DNA of 64,000 nt from Bdellovibrionales bacterium (GTDB taxonomy: Bacteria; Bdellovibrionota; Bdellovibrionia; Bdellovibrionales; UBA1609). Of the stretch, positions 52,665-60,771 are shown in pieces. Numbering within the stretch: the stretch's first letter is position 1; the number at the start of each line of letters is the position of its first letter. The DNA lies in contig JADJVA010000025.1 of NCBI GenBank assembly GCA_016716765.1, forward strand, positions 1-64,000, given 5' to 3'. The notes under the pieces are model-generated. The model was not told the DNA's origin. It made no database searches and saw only the letters and a list, made by a program, of their open reading frames with translations. The translations under genes were made by a program, and so were the position numbers.

Positions 52665-53993
52665 TCAGTCCAAAGGGAGAGAACCAATTATTTCTTCCAT
52701 CTCATCTACCTCTTTTAGTGCTGCATGAGTCAAATTTCGATATCCTGTCTCAGTCACAGCAATGTTATCTTCAATTCGAATGCCCACTCCGCGCAATTCC
52801 TTTGGTGCCGTTTCATCGTTGCGAGGAATATATATTCCCGGTTCCACGGTAAAACACATTCCCAACTCCAATTGTCTCGATTCTCCACCAATTTCGACCA
52901 TTCCCGAATCATGAACATCCATCCCTAACCAATGACTCACTCCATGAGGATAATATTTTCGGTAGGAACCAGTCTGGATGATTTCTGATTTTGATCCGCT
53001 TAAAAGTTTTTCATCGATCATAACTTCAACCAGTCTATCAATGGTTCTTTCTTGGAGTTTTGAAAACTTCAGACCCGGTTTTACCATCTCTATCAATTCC
53101 TTTTGTAGATCTAACACCTGCTGGTAAATTCTCCCTTGAGTCTCGGTAAATTTTCCGTTGACCGGATACGTGCGAGTGATGTCTCCCGTGTAAAAATAAT
53201 ATTCACCTCCGGCATCAACGAGCATTAAATCCCCTTCTTGCAGTTCCTGGTCATTAAAAACATAATGAAGTGTCGTGGAATTGGCTCCACCGGCAACAAT
53301 AGTTCCGTAACCTTCTCGTGCAGCACCTCTCTTCATTATTTCAAAAACAAAACGACCCTGTATTTCACGTTCATTCATCCCGGGTCGAACGTATTTCATG
53401 ACTTCGACGTGAGCCTCAGCAGAAATTTGACAAGCTCGCGCCATGGTCTCGATCTCATATGGGGACTTGATGAGACGCATTTCGCCTATCTGTGGATAAG
53501 CGTCTGATATCGGCAAAAGCCCAAGTCCACTTCGCCGTCTCATGTCTCTGAGAGACAATATCACACGACTCACTCTCTCATCAAACTCAATGTCATGAAA
53601 GAGCGTGTAGTAAACTCTCTCAACCTCAGCGAGAAGTTTCGGACATTCCCTCTCAAAATCTTCAATCAAATAGGCTTGGTCAACTCCGAAATTTGCAATA
53701 ACTCCATCGGGACCATAGCGAAACCCCTCCCATGTCTCACGCAGAACATCCTTATCTCGAACAAACAACACCGTTTCGGGCTTCTTGCCCGGGCGAAAAA
53801 CCAATACCGACTCAGGCTCTTCGAACCCCGTTAAATAAAACAAATTTGAGTCCTGACGGTAGGGATGGTGAACGTCGTTATTACGAATATATTCGGGCGC
53901 TGCTGGCGCAATCAACGCCCCTCCCGCAACCTTGTGGGCCAAGCGCTCTCTTCTTTCCTTGAATATTCTCATATCATGAACAGGCCTTCTCAT
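52665..53993 (-). CDS. pepP: Xaa-Pro aminopeptidase PepP
   Basis: A cytoplasmic dimetal aminopeptidase that removes N-terminal residues before proline. The C-terminal pita-bread fold has all metal ligands: Asp in LVDAGGEYYFY, Asp in TGDITRTYPV, His in YPHGVSHWLGMDVHD, Glu in FTVEPGIYIP and Glu in GVGIRIEDNI. The N-terminal creatinase domain (residues 1-170) is complete. At 442 residues it matches E. coli PepP in length. GAGGAGATTTA precedes the ATG. It follows the patatin-like gene on the same strand with ten bases between. Confidence 0.92.
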   Translation of the reverse strand: MRRPVHDMRIFKERRERLAHKVAGGALIAPAAPEYIRNNDVHHPYRQDSNLFYLTGFEEPESVLVFRPGKKPETVLFVRDKDVLRETWEGFRYGPDGVIANFGVDQAYLIEDFERECPKLLAEVERVYYTLFHDIEFDERVSRVILSLRDMRRRSGLGLLPISDAYPQIGEMRLIKSPYEIETMARACQISAEAHVEVMKYVRPGMNEREIQGRFVFEIMKRGAAREGYGTIVAGGANSTTLHYVFNDQELQEGDLMLVDAGGEYYFYTGDITRTYPVNGKFTETQGRIYQQVLDLQKELIEMVKPGLKFSKLQERTIDRLVEVMIDEKLLSGSKSEIIQTGSYRKYYPHGVSHWLGMDVHDSGMVEIGGESRQLELGMCFTVEPGIYIPRNDETAPKELRGVGIRIEDNIAVTETGYRNLTHAALKEVDEMEEIIGSLPLD

Positions 53994-54002
53994 TAAATCT
54001 CC

Positions 54003-54968
54003 TCAAAAACCGTATTTTTCCGCAATCTTCCGAGCCAGCCGTGCGCCCGCCAACTCTCCAACATTCACTAGTCCCGTCCGGTTATCAAAATCATACATTT
54101 TAAAATCTTTTGTCTCAACGTCAATGATGTCTGTTACGTATTGTCGCGCTTCAATATTGGAGCGACGTATTTCCTGCCACAGCAATGCCGATTGATACTC
54201 TTCCAATAATTCATCTTGTGCCAACAGCTCACCTGAGCCCAAAACATTGACCAAAATAATGACATCAAAGCCCTTCTTTTTTAGGTACTTCACGGAATCT
54301 GTCACTGAAAATGCGGCCGCCATCCAAGGGCTGCTCGGCTTGAATAAAGGAGGATAGGGTAAACATTTGCTGATAACTCCCATCATGTCTCCTCGATCTT
54401 GCCAAACGAGAGTTCCGCTCCACAGAGAGAGAGATGGGCATCCAAAGGCGACTCTCGCCCGATCGACCTGATTTCCCCTGAGATTTCGATGGAAATAATC
54501 ATTCAGAACCTTAATTGACTCGGCCTTAAAACGTGTAGAAAACAAGCCTTTGCCAGGAAGATCAGCCTTCTGTAACTTATAAAGCTTCCATTCGACCTCA
54601 TGGACCTGCCCATTTTGCGCGAATATGCCCGCCACCAAGGCGCCCCATTCAATTCCAATGACAGCGGAGATAGGAATCTTTGCCTTTATCAACTCTTTTA
54701 ATACACCCGCATGCGCAAAGCTCTTAACCCCTCCAGGCCCCAAAATAACAGCCACCTTTGGAATTTGTCCTCCCGTTTTGGCGCCTGCTCCTGAAATTGA
54801 ATTCGGCTCCCCTCCCTCGTGCTCAGTTTTCCCGTCTATGTGCTGCTCTTTTGTTGCTTGCTTGTGGGATTCCTGCTGCTGAACGATTGTCTGATCGCGA
54901 GTTTTAACCAAACCACAGCCTAAGAATGAAAAAAACCACAACAGAAAAAAAAGCCTTTGAATATTCAC
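54003..54968 (-). CDS. Patatin-like lipoprotein without catalytic serine
   Basis: A lipoprotein: signal peptide with lipobox FLGC (Cys18). From residue about 72 it follows the patatin phospholipase fold: VILGPGGVKSFAHAGVLKEL corresponds to the GxGxxxGxxxHxGVLxxL oxyanion region. The nucleophile elbow, normally GxSxG, reads IGIEWGALVAG, so the Ser is replaced by Glu. The Asp partner motif (DGG) is also missing; the corresponding place reads AAFSVTDS. The protein is probably a non-catalytic patatin relative anchored to the envelope. It starts with GTG and overlaps the tlyA stop by four bases, so it is coupled to tlyA. Its role is unknown. Confidence 0.65.
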   Translation of the reverse strand: MNIQRLFFLLWFFSFLGCGLVKTRDQTIVQQQESHKQATKEQHIDGKTEHEGGEPNSISGAGAKTGGQIPKVAVILGPGGVKSFAHAGVLKELIKAKIPISAVIGIEWGALVAGIFAQNGQVHEVEWKLYKLQKADLPGKGLFSTRFKAESIKVLNDYFHRNLRGNQVDRARVAFGCPSLSLWSGTLVWQDRGDMMGVISKCLPYPPLFKPSSPWMAAAFSVTDSVKYLKKKGFDVIILVNVLGSGELLAQDELLEEYQSALLWQEIRRSNIEARQYVTDIIDVETKDFKMYDFDNRTGLVNVGELAGARLARKIAEKYGF

Positions 54969-55732
54969 TTCCCGTTCCTCTCAAGAAAAATAAAAAACTC
55001 CTGATTTCCGTCGGCTCCTATCAAACCACTTTCAAAATAGGCTAGCACTTTCAGATTTTCAGATTCGGCACAATTTCGAATTTTTACCTGCACCTTGTCA
55101 TATTCGCTTTGGGATCTTACCACTCCGCGTTTATTCAAATTATGGGCTCCAACCTCAAATTGAGGTTTTACCAAAGCCAGCATCCTCTCCCCTTTGTTCA
55201 TCAATTTGGCAACTACGGGTATCACCTGAGTCAGGGATACAAAAGACACGTCTATTACAACGAGCCCATAACCCTGATTGAAACGTGAGGAAAGCTCCGG
55301 ATAGAGGTGAATTCCCCTTACATTGACTCCTTCAAAACTCACGACCCGAGGATCGGTTTTAATTTTTGGATGAAGTTGGCCATGCCCCACATCGAGACCA
55401 ACCACGGCTTTGCATCCTGCCTGCAACAAGCAGTCCGTGAAGCCGCCGGTTGACTGACCTATATCAAGTGCTGTGATTCCTTCAACGGATAGCTCTATAT
55501 GCTTTAAGGCTGCTTCCAATTTTAATCCAGCACGAGAAACATATTTGAGTAAATCTGGCAAAACAAGTCGGACCAAAAAATCCTCTCCTGATGGAACTCC
55601 CCAATGAGGCAAATTCACAAGAGTCCATCGCCCCTTCCAACAAACTTCGACTTGATTCGATTTAATTAATTCCCGTGCCTTGGTCCTGGATGGTGTCAGT
55701 CCTTGCCCAACTAGCCATAAATCCAAACGCAT
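54965..55732 (-). CDS. tlyA: TlyA-family 16S/23S rRNA 2'-O-methyltransferase
   Basis: A haemolysin-A/TlyA-type rRNA methyltransferase (255 residues). The N-terminal S4 RNA-binding domain has MRLDLWLVGQGLTPSRTKAR then ELIKSNQVEV. The FtsJ-like methyltransferase domain has the SAM loop ALDIGQSTGGFTDCLL, LDVGHGQLHPKI, and the catalytic-site VVIDVSFVSL. The ATG at 55732 is chosen; an in-frame TTG upstream at 55768 would add a KSKSKSKSK stretch encoded by a hexamer repeat. TlyA is often found in an xseA-xseB-ispA-dxs-tlyA order; here the rest of that set lies 4 kb away. Confidence 0.85.
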   Translation of the reverse strand: MRLDLWLVGQGLTPSRTKARELIKSNQVEVCWKGRWTLVNLPHWGVPSGEDFLVRLVLPDLLKYVSRAGLKLEAALKHIELSVEGITALDIGQSTGGFTDCLLQAGCKAVVGLDVGHGQLHPKIKTDPRVVSFEGVNVRGIHLYPELSSRFNQGYGLVVIDVSFVSLTQVIPVVAKLMNKGERMLALVKPQFEVGAHNLNKRGVVRSQSEYDKVQVKIRNCAESENLKVLAYFESGLIGADGNQEFFIFLERNGK

Positions 55733-55865
55733 ATTTTTAGATTTTGATTTAGATTTAGATTTTTCCAAAAAATAGACACCCGCCTAGAGTCGATAAATGC
55801 AGTTTTTTATAGAACCTACCAAAAGACCAGCGAATAATAAAGATTGAGCGTCAAGGGGAGAGAAA

Positions 55866-56519
55866 ATGAGCCAAATAAAAGCATGCGTGTTCCTGCTCTA
55901 CATCTTTATAATGCCAAACAGTTTTATTCTCGTGGCTCCGCTGGCCGAAGCCGGAACAATCGGCAGAGCCCCTGCCATTCTTGACAGGGATCAGAATACG
56001 AACGGCGCCTATGCGGCCTTGACTCTTCAGCAATTGGGTCTCCTTGATCACCGCTCGCGCATCCAGTACATAGAACTGATGCGTGAAACCCTTCTTGAAT
56101 TGGAGAAAGTGCAAGGAGCCTTTCAATTTGAAGTGGCCCAAAACTCACGGGGCCAATCCGAATTCTATGCCCTTATTTTTGGCTTGGACGTCTTTGCTGC
56201 AGACAAAAGTAAGTTTTACCGCAACCTCAACAAGGAAGTTACAGATGAAGGCTGCATTTACGGTGGTCACTTCTCTCAGTATGCAACAACGGCGAGCGCC
56301 TATGGTTGTATTCGACCTCCGTGCACCAAAAAATTCAGCAAGAATGGAAAAGTGATTACTCTAAAGGAAAGAATTTTGGCGAAGCTTATGTTCAATGCAG
56401 TTTTACTTCTTTCGGGATTGAAATGTGCGTCACTCCAGGAATTACTTCCACTGCGGAGTGCGATAAGAAGGCTCGTGACATTGAAAAAAGTCACAAGTCT
56501 TCGGTCGACGCCTTTTTAA
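55866..56519 (+). CDS. Secreted hypothetical protein, N-terminal piece of a frameshifted gene
   Basis: The first 28 residues form a signal peptide (MSQIKACVFLLYIFIMPNSF, then ILVAPLAEAG). The mature N-terminal part (to about residue 155) is helical with Cys at CIYGG, YGCIRPPC. After the A6 run at 56328-56333 the frame is wrong. Adding one A gives RPPCTKKIQQEWKSDYSKGK, in the frame of the next piece. I do not recognise a family. The start ATG 55866 has a GGGGAGAG box. Confidence 0.55.
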   Translation: MSQIKACVFLLYIFIMPNSFILVAPLAEAGTIGRAPAILDRDQNTNGAYAALTLQQLGLLDHRSRIQYIELMRETLLELEKVQGAFQFEVAQNSRGQSEFYALIFGLDVFAADKSKFYRNLNKEVTDEGCIYGGHFSQYATTASAYGCIRPPCTKKFSKNGKVITLKERILAKLMFNAVLLLSGLKCASLQELLPLRSAIRRLVTLKKVTSLRSTPF

Positions 56520-58219
56520 AGGAAAATATCACTCCTGAGTGGATGAGAAAATCAGCTGAAGAGCGCTTGAAACTCGTGGGAGAGTTAAAAATTCGGGCCT
56601 TCGATCCGCGGGTGATGTCTCATCTCGTGAAATTGGCGGCAGATATCCAGAAAAGTCAAAAAAATTTCGATCAAGTACCAGAACTGCAAGATTTTGAAGG
56701 CTTCAATGTCAAAGCCAAGGGAATGGATGCACTGTTTAGAAAATTTAAAAATCACTGCGTCAAAGAGCTAGATGAAGCAACAGCCGTCAAAAGTGTCGAG
56801 ACTGAAAAAGGCCCCTGGGCCACCAAAAGACGCGCCTTTTTAAAAGAAGTGAGAGAAAAAGGCAAGCCTCCGAGAGTGGGCAGTGTCATTCAGCGAGACG
56901 AATGCGAGGTTCTTATAGGTAAATACAACTCCGACACAGATGAGTTCGATGGCGGCAGATACAAGCGTTTTGTAGACACGTACAAAGAGATCATGACAAA
57001 AGGCTATCCGGATGGAATGCCAAACAGACCTTCACCGCCACCAACAGGGCCTCAAATTGCGCGAAGGGCGCCGGAGACTATTGCCGAGCCCCCTCCACCA
57101 GCGGAACCTCCCGTGGATCCAAATGGAATTACCCTCAGTGCCACCACTGGCTGTGATCCTTCCCACGAACTCCTCGTTGACCGAGGCATGCAATGCGCCA
57201 AGTGCATCGCAGAGAAATACTATACCGAAAGTGAATCGGGAAATCACTACTCGTCCCAATCTGGTGTTTCAGAAAAATGGTTATCTCTTCTCACAACGAT
57301 GATTCACCAGTGTAGCAGAGCTATGGGACGAGGCACTCCCAACCCAAAAGACATGGCCCATTTGGCGCTAAACTACTCTCAGGCATTCGGGCACTGCAGT
57401 CGAAACGAGTACGATTGGGATGCCCTGACTCCAGAACAGGCTCGCTTGACCACCTCATGGCAAATGGGACGAGATCTCACAAGAGCAGAACTTTCTGGAA
57501 ATAGAGCCAACCCATTCGAGGAAATCTACGGACTTGATATGAATACAGCGAAAGAATTATTTTGCCCACGGCCAGGAAGTGGAGGCTACCAAAATAGCTC
57601 CGTAAGATCTAACGCCGGCAACCCGCGCCGGCAGTGGGCTCAGCGTCGTTTGCAAATGCTGGAGGTCTATGAGAGCAAGGTAAAATCTGGATTTGCAAAT
57701 ATCTTTGGGTCCCCCAGCAGCACCCGAGCAGGAATAGGGCGCTGCTTGGAGAGCATTAAACAACGTCACAACAATGGAACTCTTTTTTCGACCTCCGATG
57801 GCAGCACCAGGTGTCAGGGATTTGTGAATGTTCAACCGAGCAACATGCAAAAGGCAAGCTTCTCTGCTCTCTCGGAACAACCCGTTGTGGCCATTGACAA
57901 CAATGGCCACTGCTACGTCTCAGATACCAGCTATCTTTACAACAATGGAAAGACCTCAGTGATTTTTTCAAATCCGCGAACCGGCGGCTCTCCTCGACCT
58001 GTTTATGTCGCCGATAAGAACGGAGTCGGCAGGTGGACTAACACGGGAGGGACCTCGATCAGCTATGTTTCTATCGGAGGAGAATCTCCTGAGCGCTCTT
58101 ACTGTCCAGATGACAGAGGAAGGCAAGGATACAGACTCCCAGCGAACCCACCAGCTCAGTCCGACAGGCCAAGCGAAGACTCAGGATTTGGAGATATGAA
58201 ATCAAACAGCACCTTTTGA
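56306..58219 (+). CDS. Secreted hypothetical protein, main C-terminal piece (637 aa)
   Basis: This frame continues the protein begun at 55866. Restored, it has about 780 residues with a signal peptide. Visible parts: a helical region (about 35-200) rich in Lys/Glu, a Pro-rich linker (PSPPPTGPQIARRAPETIAE), then a Cys-containing C-terminal domain (about 275-620) with CDPSHELLVDRGMQCAKC, FGHCSRNEYDWDAL and PVVAIDNNGHCYVSDTSYL. The first eight residues are not part of the real protein. No enzyme motif is recognised. Base composition and codon use look like the neighbourhood. It may be an exported structural or binding protein. Confidence 0.6.
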   Translation: MYSTSVHQKIQQEWKSDYSKGKNFGEAYVQCSFTSFGIEMCVTPGITSTAECDKKARDIEKSHKSSVDAFLKENITPEWMRKSAEERLKLVGELKIRAFDPRVMSHLVKLAADIQKSQKNFDQVPELQDFEGFNVKAKGMDALFRKFKNHCVKELDEATAVKSVETEKGPWATKRRAFLKEVREKGKPPRVGSVIQRDECEVLIGKYNSDTDEFDGGRYKRFVDTYKEIMTKGYPDGMPNRPSPPPTGPQIARRAPETIAEPPPPAEPPVDPNGITLSATTGCDPSHELLVDRGMQCAKCIAEKYYTESESGNHYSSQSGVSEKWLSLLTTMIHQCSRAMGRGTPNPKDMAHLALNYSQAFGHCSRNEYDWDALTPEQARLTTSWQMGRDLTRAELSGNRANPFEEIYGLDMNTAKELFCPRPGSGGYQNSSVRSNAGNPRRQWAQRRLQMLEVYESKVKSGFANIFGSPSSTRAGIGRCLESIKQRHNNGTLFSTSDGSTRCQGFVNVQPSNMQKASFSALSEQPVVAIDNNGHCYVSDTSYLYNNGKTSVIFSNPRTGGSPRPVYVADKNGVGRWTNTGGTSISYVSIGGESPERSYCPDDRGRQGYRLPANPPAQSDRPSEDSGFGDMKSNSTF

Positions 58220-58354
58220 ACAAGCCTGAATTCGTTCCTTTTCATCCAAAAAAAATTATGTAAACTTTTCTATTGATTTGAAATATTTGGATATATGAAG
58301 GGCCGGTTTTAGACTTAAGGCATAAACCATCATTTGGCAGGGGGGGATACGCCG

Positions 58355-59620
58355 ATGAAACGAAAAGCTTGGTCGATAACGTGTTTGGTTTCCTATCTTT
58401 TTTTGGTTCCTTTTTCAATTGCTAAACCATCGTATGGAGTTTCACGACTCCCCGGTTCGTTCATCGCAAACCAGGCAAATCTCAATACCATTATTGGGAT
58501 GATCTGCACTCTGCATAGCAATAACGCACAAGAAAGGGACGTGGATTCCATACGAAACGGGTCAAATTTTTTCCATTATTGGAATTTATCAACCTCAACC
58601 AGCGAATTTACCGTCAATGGATTTTGCTCTCTCAAGCTCAATCCATACACAAATGAAATTGAGCCCGGAGCGCCTCTAACGCTCAAATTCCAAACTGAAG
58701 CGCTCGCTATAAAAGATCCTGTTATCAAGGGTAGCTTGGGTGGAAAAACAATTGTCCTCAATTTTCTGGATCAGGGCTATTTTTCGCCGAATGAAAATCG
58801 GATGGTTTTTTTTCGAAGTCTTAAATCAGTAAATCTGGGGAAGGGGCTTTTTGATATACTTCTGACTCAACGATCAAATCAAACTCTTCACAATCAATCG
58901 ACCGAGGTCTGGTCTGCATCAAAATATTGGTCTGGTTACGAACCAATAAACCTAGATTATCGAACAATGGGATACACCGGAAAGCTTCGCCGACTCACCA
59001 TTTCTTCTGCCATAAATCCAAAGACACTGCTCATAAAATACGGAAACTATCTCCACGCAGAAGAGGAGGTCATACCATTTTCACCATCTGAAAAGAGCCG
59101 AGCAAACAATATCTATCTTTCATTCGGACCATCAAGTGCCTTAGGATGCACTCTGATGATCTATCCTGGCGAGTTAGATATGCCTGAAATGATCACCGAA
59201 GAACAGTGTCGTTCAATGATTCAAGCTTTTCTCAAGGACGACGATCTCCTCCAAAAAATTAATCTACCTTCTCTTGCCGAATTAAGCCCCTCTTTAAAAG
59301 ATAGTTCTGAGCAAAATGAAAGAGTGAATGAAGCTGCACAAAAAAAGAGGGTAGAAGCACAACTAGTTGCCTTTATTAAATCAAACTATCCGTCCTACAA
59401 TTTCTACTGCCAGAGACCCAATATTTTTTCTCAAAGCTGTCGCGCTTGGTCCAAAAATGACAAAAACAGAGGATTTGTTAATTTGAATGTCTCATATATT
59501 CTCAATTCTGAAGGAACAGAAGCACAGCTACACGTTCTAATGCTAACCCTCAATGGACAATCTAAAACTGAGGAAAAACGTGTCATTTACCAAAATAGTC
59601 AATGGCAGGACCAACCTTAG
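58355..59620 (+). CDS. Secreted hypothetical protein (421 aa)
   Basis: Starting at ATG 58355, a signal peptide of about 25 residues (MKRKAWSITCLVSYLFLVPF, cut near SIAKPSYG) is followed by a mature domain of about 395 residues. It contains several Cys (ICTLHSNN, FCSLKLNP, ALGCTLMI, EEQCRSM, FYCQRPN, SQSCRAW) in a beta-rich pattern (VPFSPSEK-like turns, YGNYLHAEEEV). No family is recognised. It is on the plus strand between the secreted gene upstream and the convergent ispA. These two secreted genes separate tlyA from ispA-xseB-xseA, which usually cluster. Confidence 0.55.
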   Translation: MKRKAWSITCLVSYLFLVPFSIAKPSYGVSRLPGSFIANQANLNTIIGMICTLHSNNAQERDVDSIRNGSNFFHYWNLSTSTSEFTVNGFCSLKLNPYTNEIEPGAPLTLKFQTEALAIKDPVIKGSLGGKTIVLNFLDQGYFSPNENRMVFFRSLKSVNLGKGLFDILLTQRSNQTLHNQSTEVWSASKYWSGYEPINLDYRTMGYTGKLRRLTISSAINPKTLLIKYGNYLHAEEEVIPFSPSEKSRANNIYLSFGPSSALGCTLMIYPGELDMPEMITEEQCRSMIQAFLKDDDLLQKINLPSLAELSPSLKDSSEQNERVNEAAQKKRVEAQLVAFIKSNYPSYNFYCQRPNIFSQSCRAWSKNDKNRGFVNLNVSYILNSEGTEAQLHVLMLTLNGQSKTEEKRVIYQNSQWQDQP

Positions 59621-60072
59621 TTGAAGGTCTGTTCCTCACTTTGAGAATTCGCCAGACCAACTCGATCCACATTGAATTTTACCAATCGACGCAACCTATC
59701 TCCCTTGCTGTCAAAGACATCAAGGGCAGTCGAAGCCAATTCAGTCACCTTCTTAAAATAGACATGTGTCTCATGTATTCCAACAACATTGATATAGCTG
59801 GTCTTTTCAGGATGATTCGGATTGAAATCCATGATGTCATCTGCCAACTGAAAGGCCAATCCTAGATTTCTGGAGTATTCTTTGAGAGCCAACATTTCTT
59901 CGCTACCAGCTTCACAAATATGAGCAGCTGCCTCACAACTCACAGCTATCAAGGCCCCAGTTTTGAGTTCGTGAATTTTTCGCATCAATTCTTCTGATCT
60001 CTTCTCCACCAAGGGCAACATATCCAATGCCTTGGCCCCCAACCATGCCGAATAGACCAGTGGCCCCTGCAA
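59617..60072 (-). CDS. ispA: Polyprenyl synthetase IspA, C-terminal piece
   Basis: C-terminal 140 residues of farnesyl/geranyl diphosphate synthase. It has the second Asp-rich motif NLGLAFQLADDIMDFNPN, plus ELMRKIHELKTGALIAVSCE. The first residues are out of frame; the correct join (GMVGGQ then ALDMLPLVEK) is at 60031-60040, where one base is extra. The frame starts at an internal ATG and has no ribosome binding site of its own. Confidence 0.75.
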   Translation of the reverse strand: MQGPLVYSAWLGAKALDMLPLVEKRSEELMRKIHELKTGALIAVSCEAAAHICEAGSEEMLALKEYSRNLGLAFQLADDIMDFNPNHPEKTSYINVVGIHETHVYFKKVTELASTALDVFDSKGDRLRRLVKFNVDRVGLANSQSEEQTFN

Positions 60073-60544
60073 GCATCTCGATCACCTTAAGTCCAACTTG
60101 AGGACGGTCTCGATACCCCTTTGCCAAAACACAAAAAGCTTCGGTTAAAAGTGCATCACCAGCCAATAGCGCAGTTGCTTCGCCAAATACGACATGATTT
60201 GTGGGTTTTCCTCGCCTGAGCGAATCGTTGTCCATTGCAGGCAGATCGTCATGAATCAACGAATAGGTATGAATAAACTCAACGGCTGCTGCCAAAGGCA
60301 GAACTCTATCCGGCGAACTTCCTAATGCTTCGGCAGTCAATAAGCTGAGTACTGGGCGAAACCTCTTACCGCCAGACAAAAGGGAATAATTTATTGATTC
60401 ATTGAGTTGGCTCAAGCCCTCCCTCGATAGCTCGCTCGTTTCAGCAAAATAGTGAGGCAGGTGATTCTCAATAAATTGCAATTCCTTGCGAAACAAATCC
60501 TCAAAGCTAGTTTTTTCCATGGAAACGAAGGTCTCCTTATTCAC
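59933..60544 (-). CDS. ispA: Polyprenyl synthetase IspA, N-terminal piece
   Basis: The N-terminal part of a farnesyl/geranyl diphosphate synthase that makes isoprenoid diphosphates from DMAPP and IPP. The first Asp-rich motif is HTYSLIHDDLPAMDNDSLRR, preceded by LLSGGKRFRPVLSLLTAEAL. The frame stays correct to GATGLFGMVGGQ and then slips near 60031-60040; the other half is in the next frame. The protein would be about 300 residues when restored. It overlaps the xseB stop (GTGA); a better placed AAGGAG box supports ATG 60520 as an alternative start. ispA is the third gene of the xseA-xseB-ispA set. Confidence 0.8.
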   Translation of the reverse strand: MNKETFVSMEKTSFEDLFRKELQFIENHLPHYFAETSELSREGLSQLNESINYSLLSGGKRFRPVLSLLTAEALGSSPDRVLPLAAAVEFIHTYSLIHDDLPAMDNDSLRRGKPTNHVVFGEATALLAGDALLTEAFCVLAKGYRDRPQVGLKVIEMLAGATGLFGMVGGQGIGYVALGGEEIRRIDAKNSRTQNWGLDSCEL

Positions 60545-60771
60545 TTTTCATCCCCTTCCATATTAAATTCTCCGAACTCTGCCTGCCCCTGATCGCTGAC
60601 GCTGAGAAGAACCTTCACTTTTTGTTCGGCTTCATTCAATTTCCCATGACATTCTTTTGCCAACCCAACTCCTTCTTCGAATAATTTCAAAGAATCATCC
60701 AGAGAACATTCTCCTTCTTCCATTTTTTTGATAATCGCTTCAAGCCGACTCAATTTTTTTTCAAAACTCAC
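60541..60771 (-). CDS. xseB: Exodeoxyribonuclease VII small subunit XseB
   Basis: Small subunit of exonuclease VII, a single-strand DNA exonuclease. The 76-residue protein shows the family pattern FEKKLSRLEAIIKKMEEGEC followed by SLDDSLKLFEEGVGLAKECH. It overlaps xseA at its start (60768-60771) and ispA at its end (60541-60544), each by four bases, giving a tightly coupled operon. Several XseB subunits surround one XseA. Confidence 0.93.
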   Translation of the reverse strand: MSFEKKLSRLEAIIKKMEEGECSLDDSLKLFEEGVGLAKECHGKLNEAEQKVKVLLSVSDQGQAEFGEFNMEGDEK

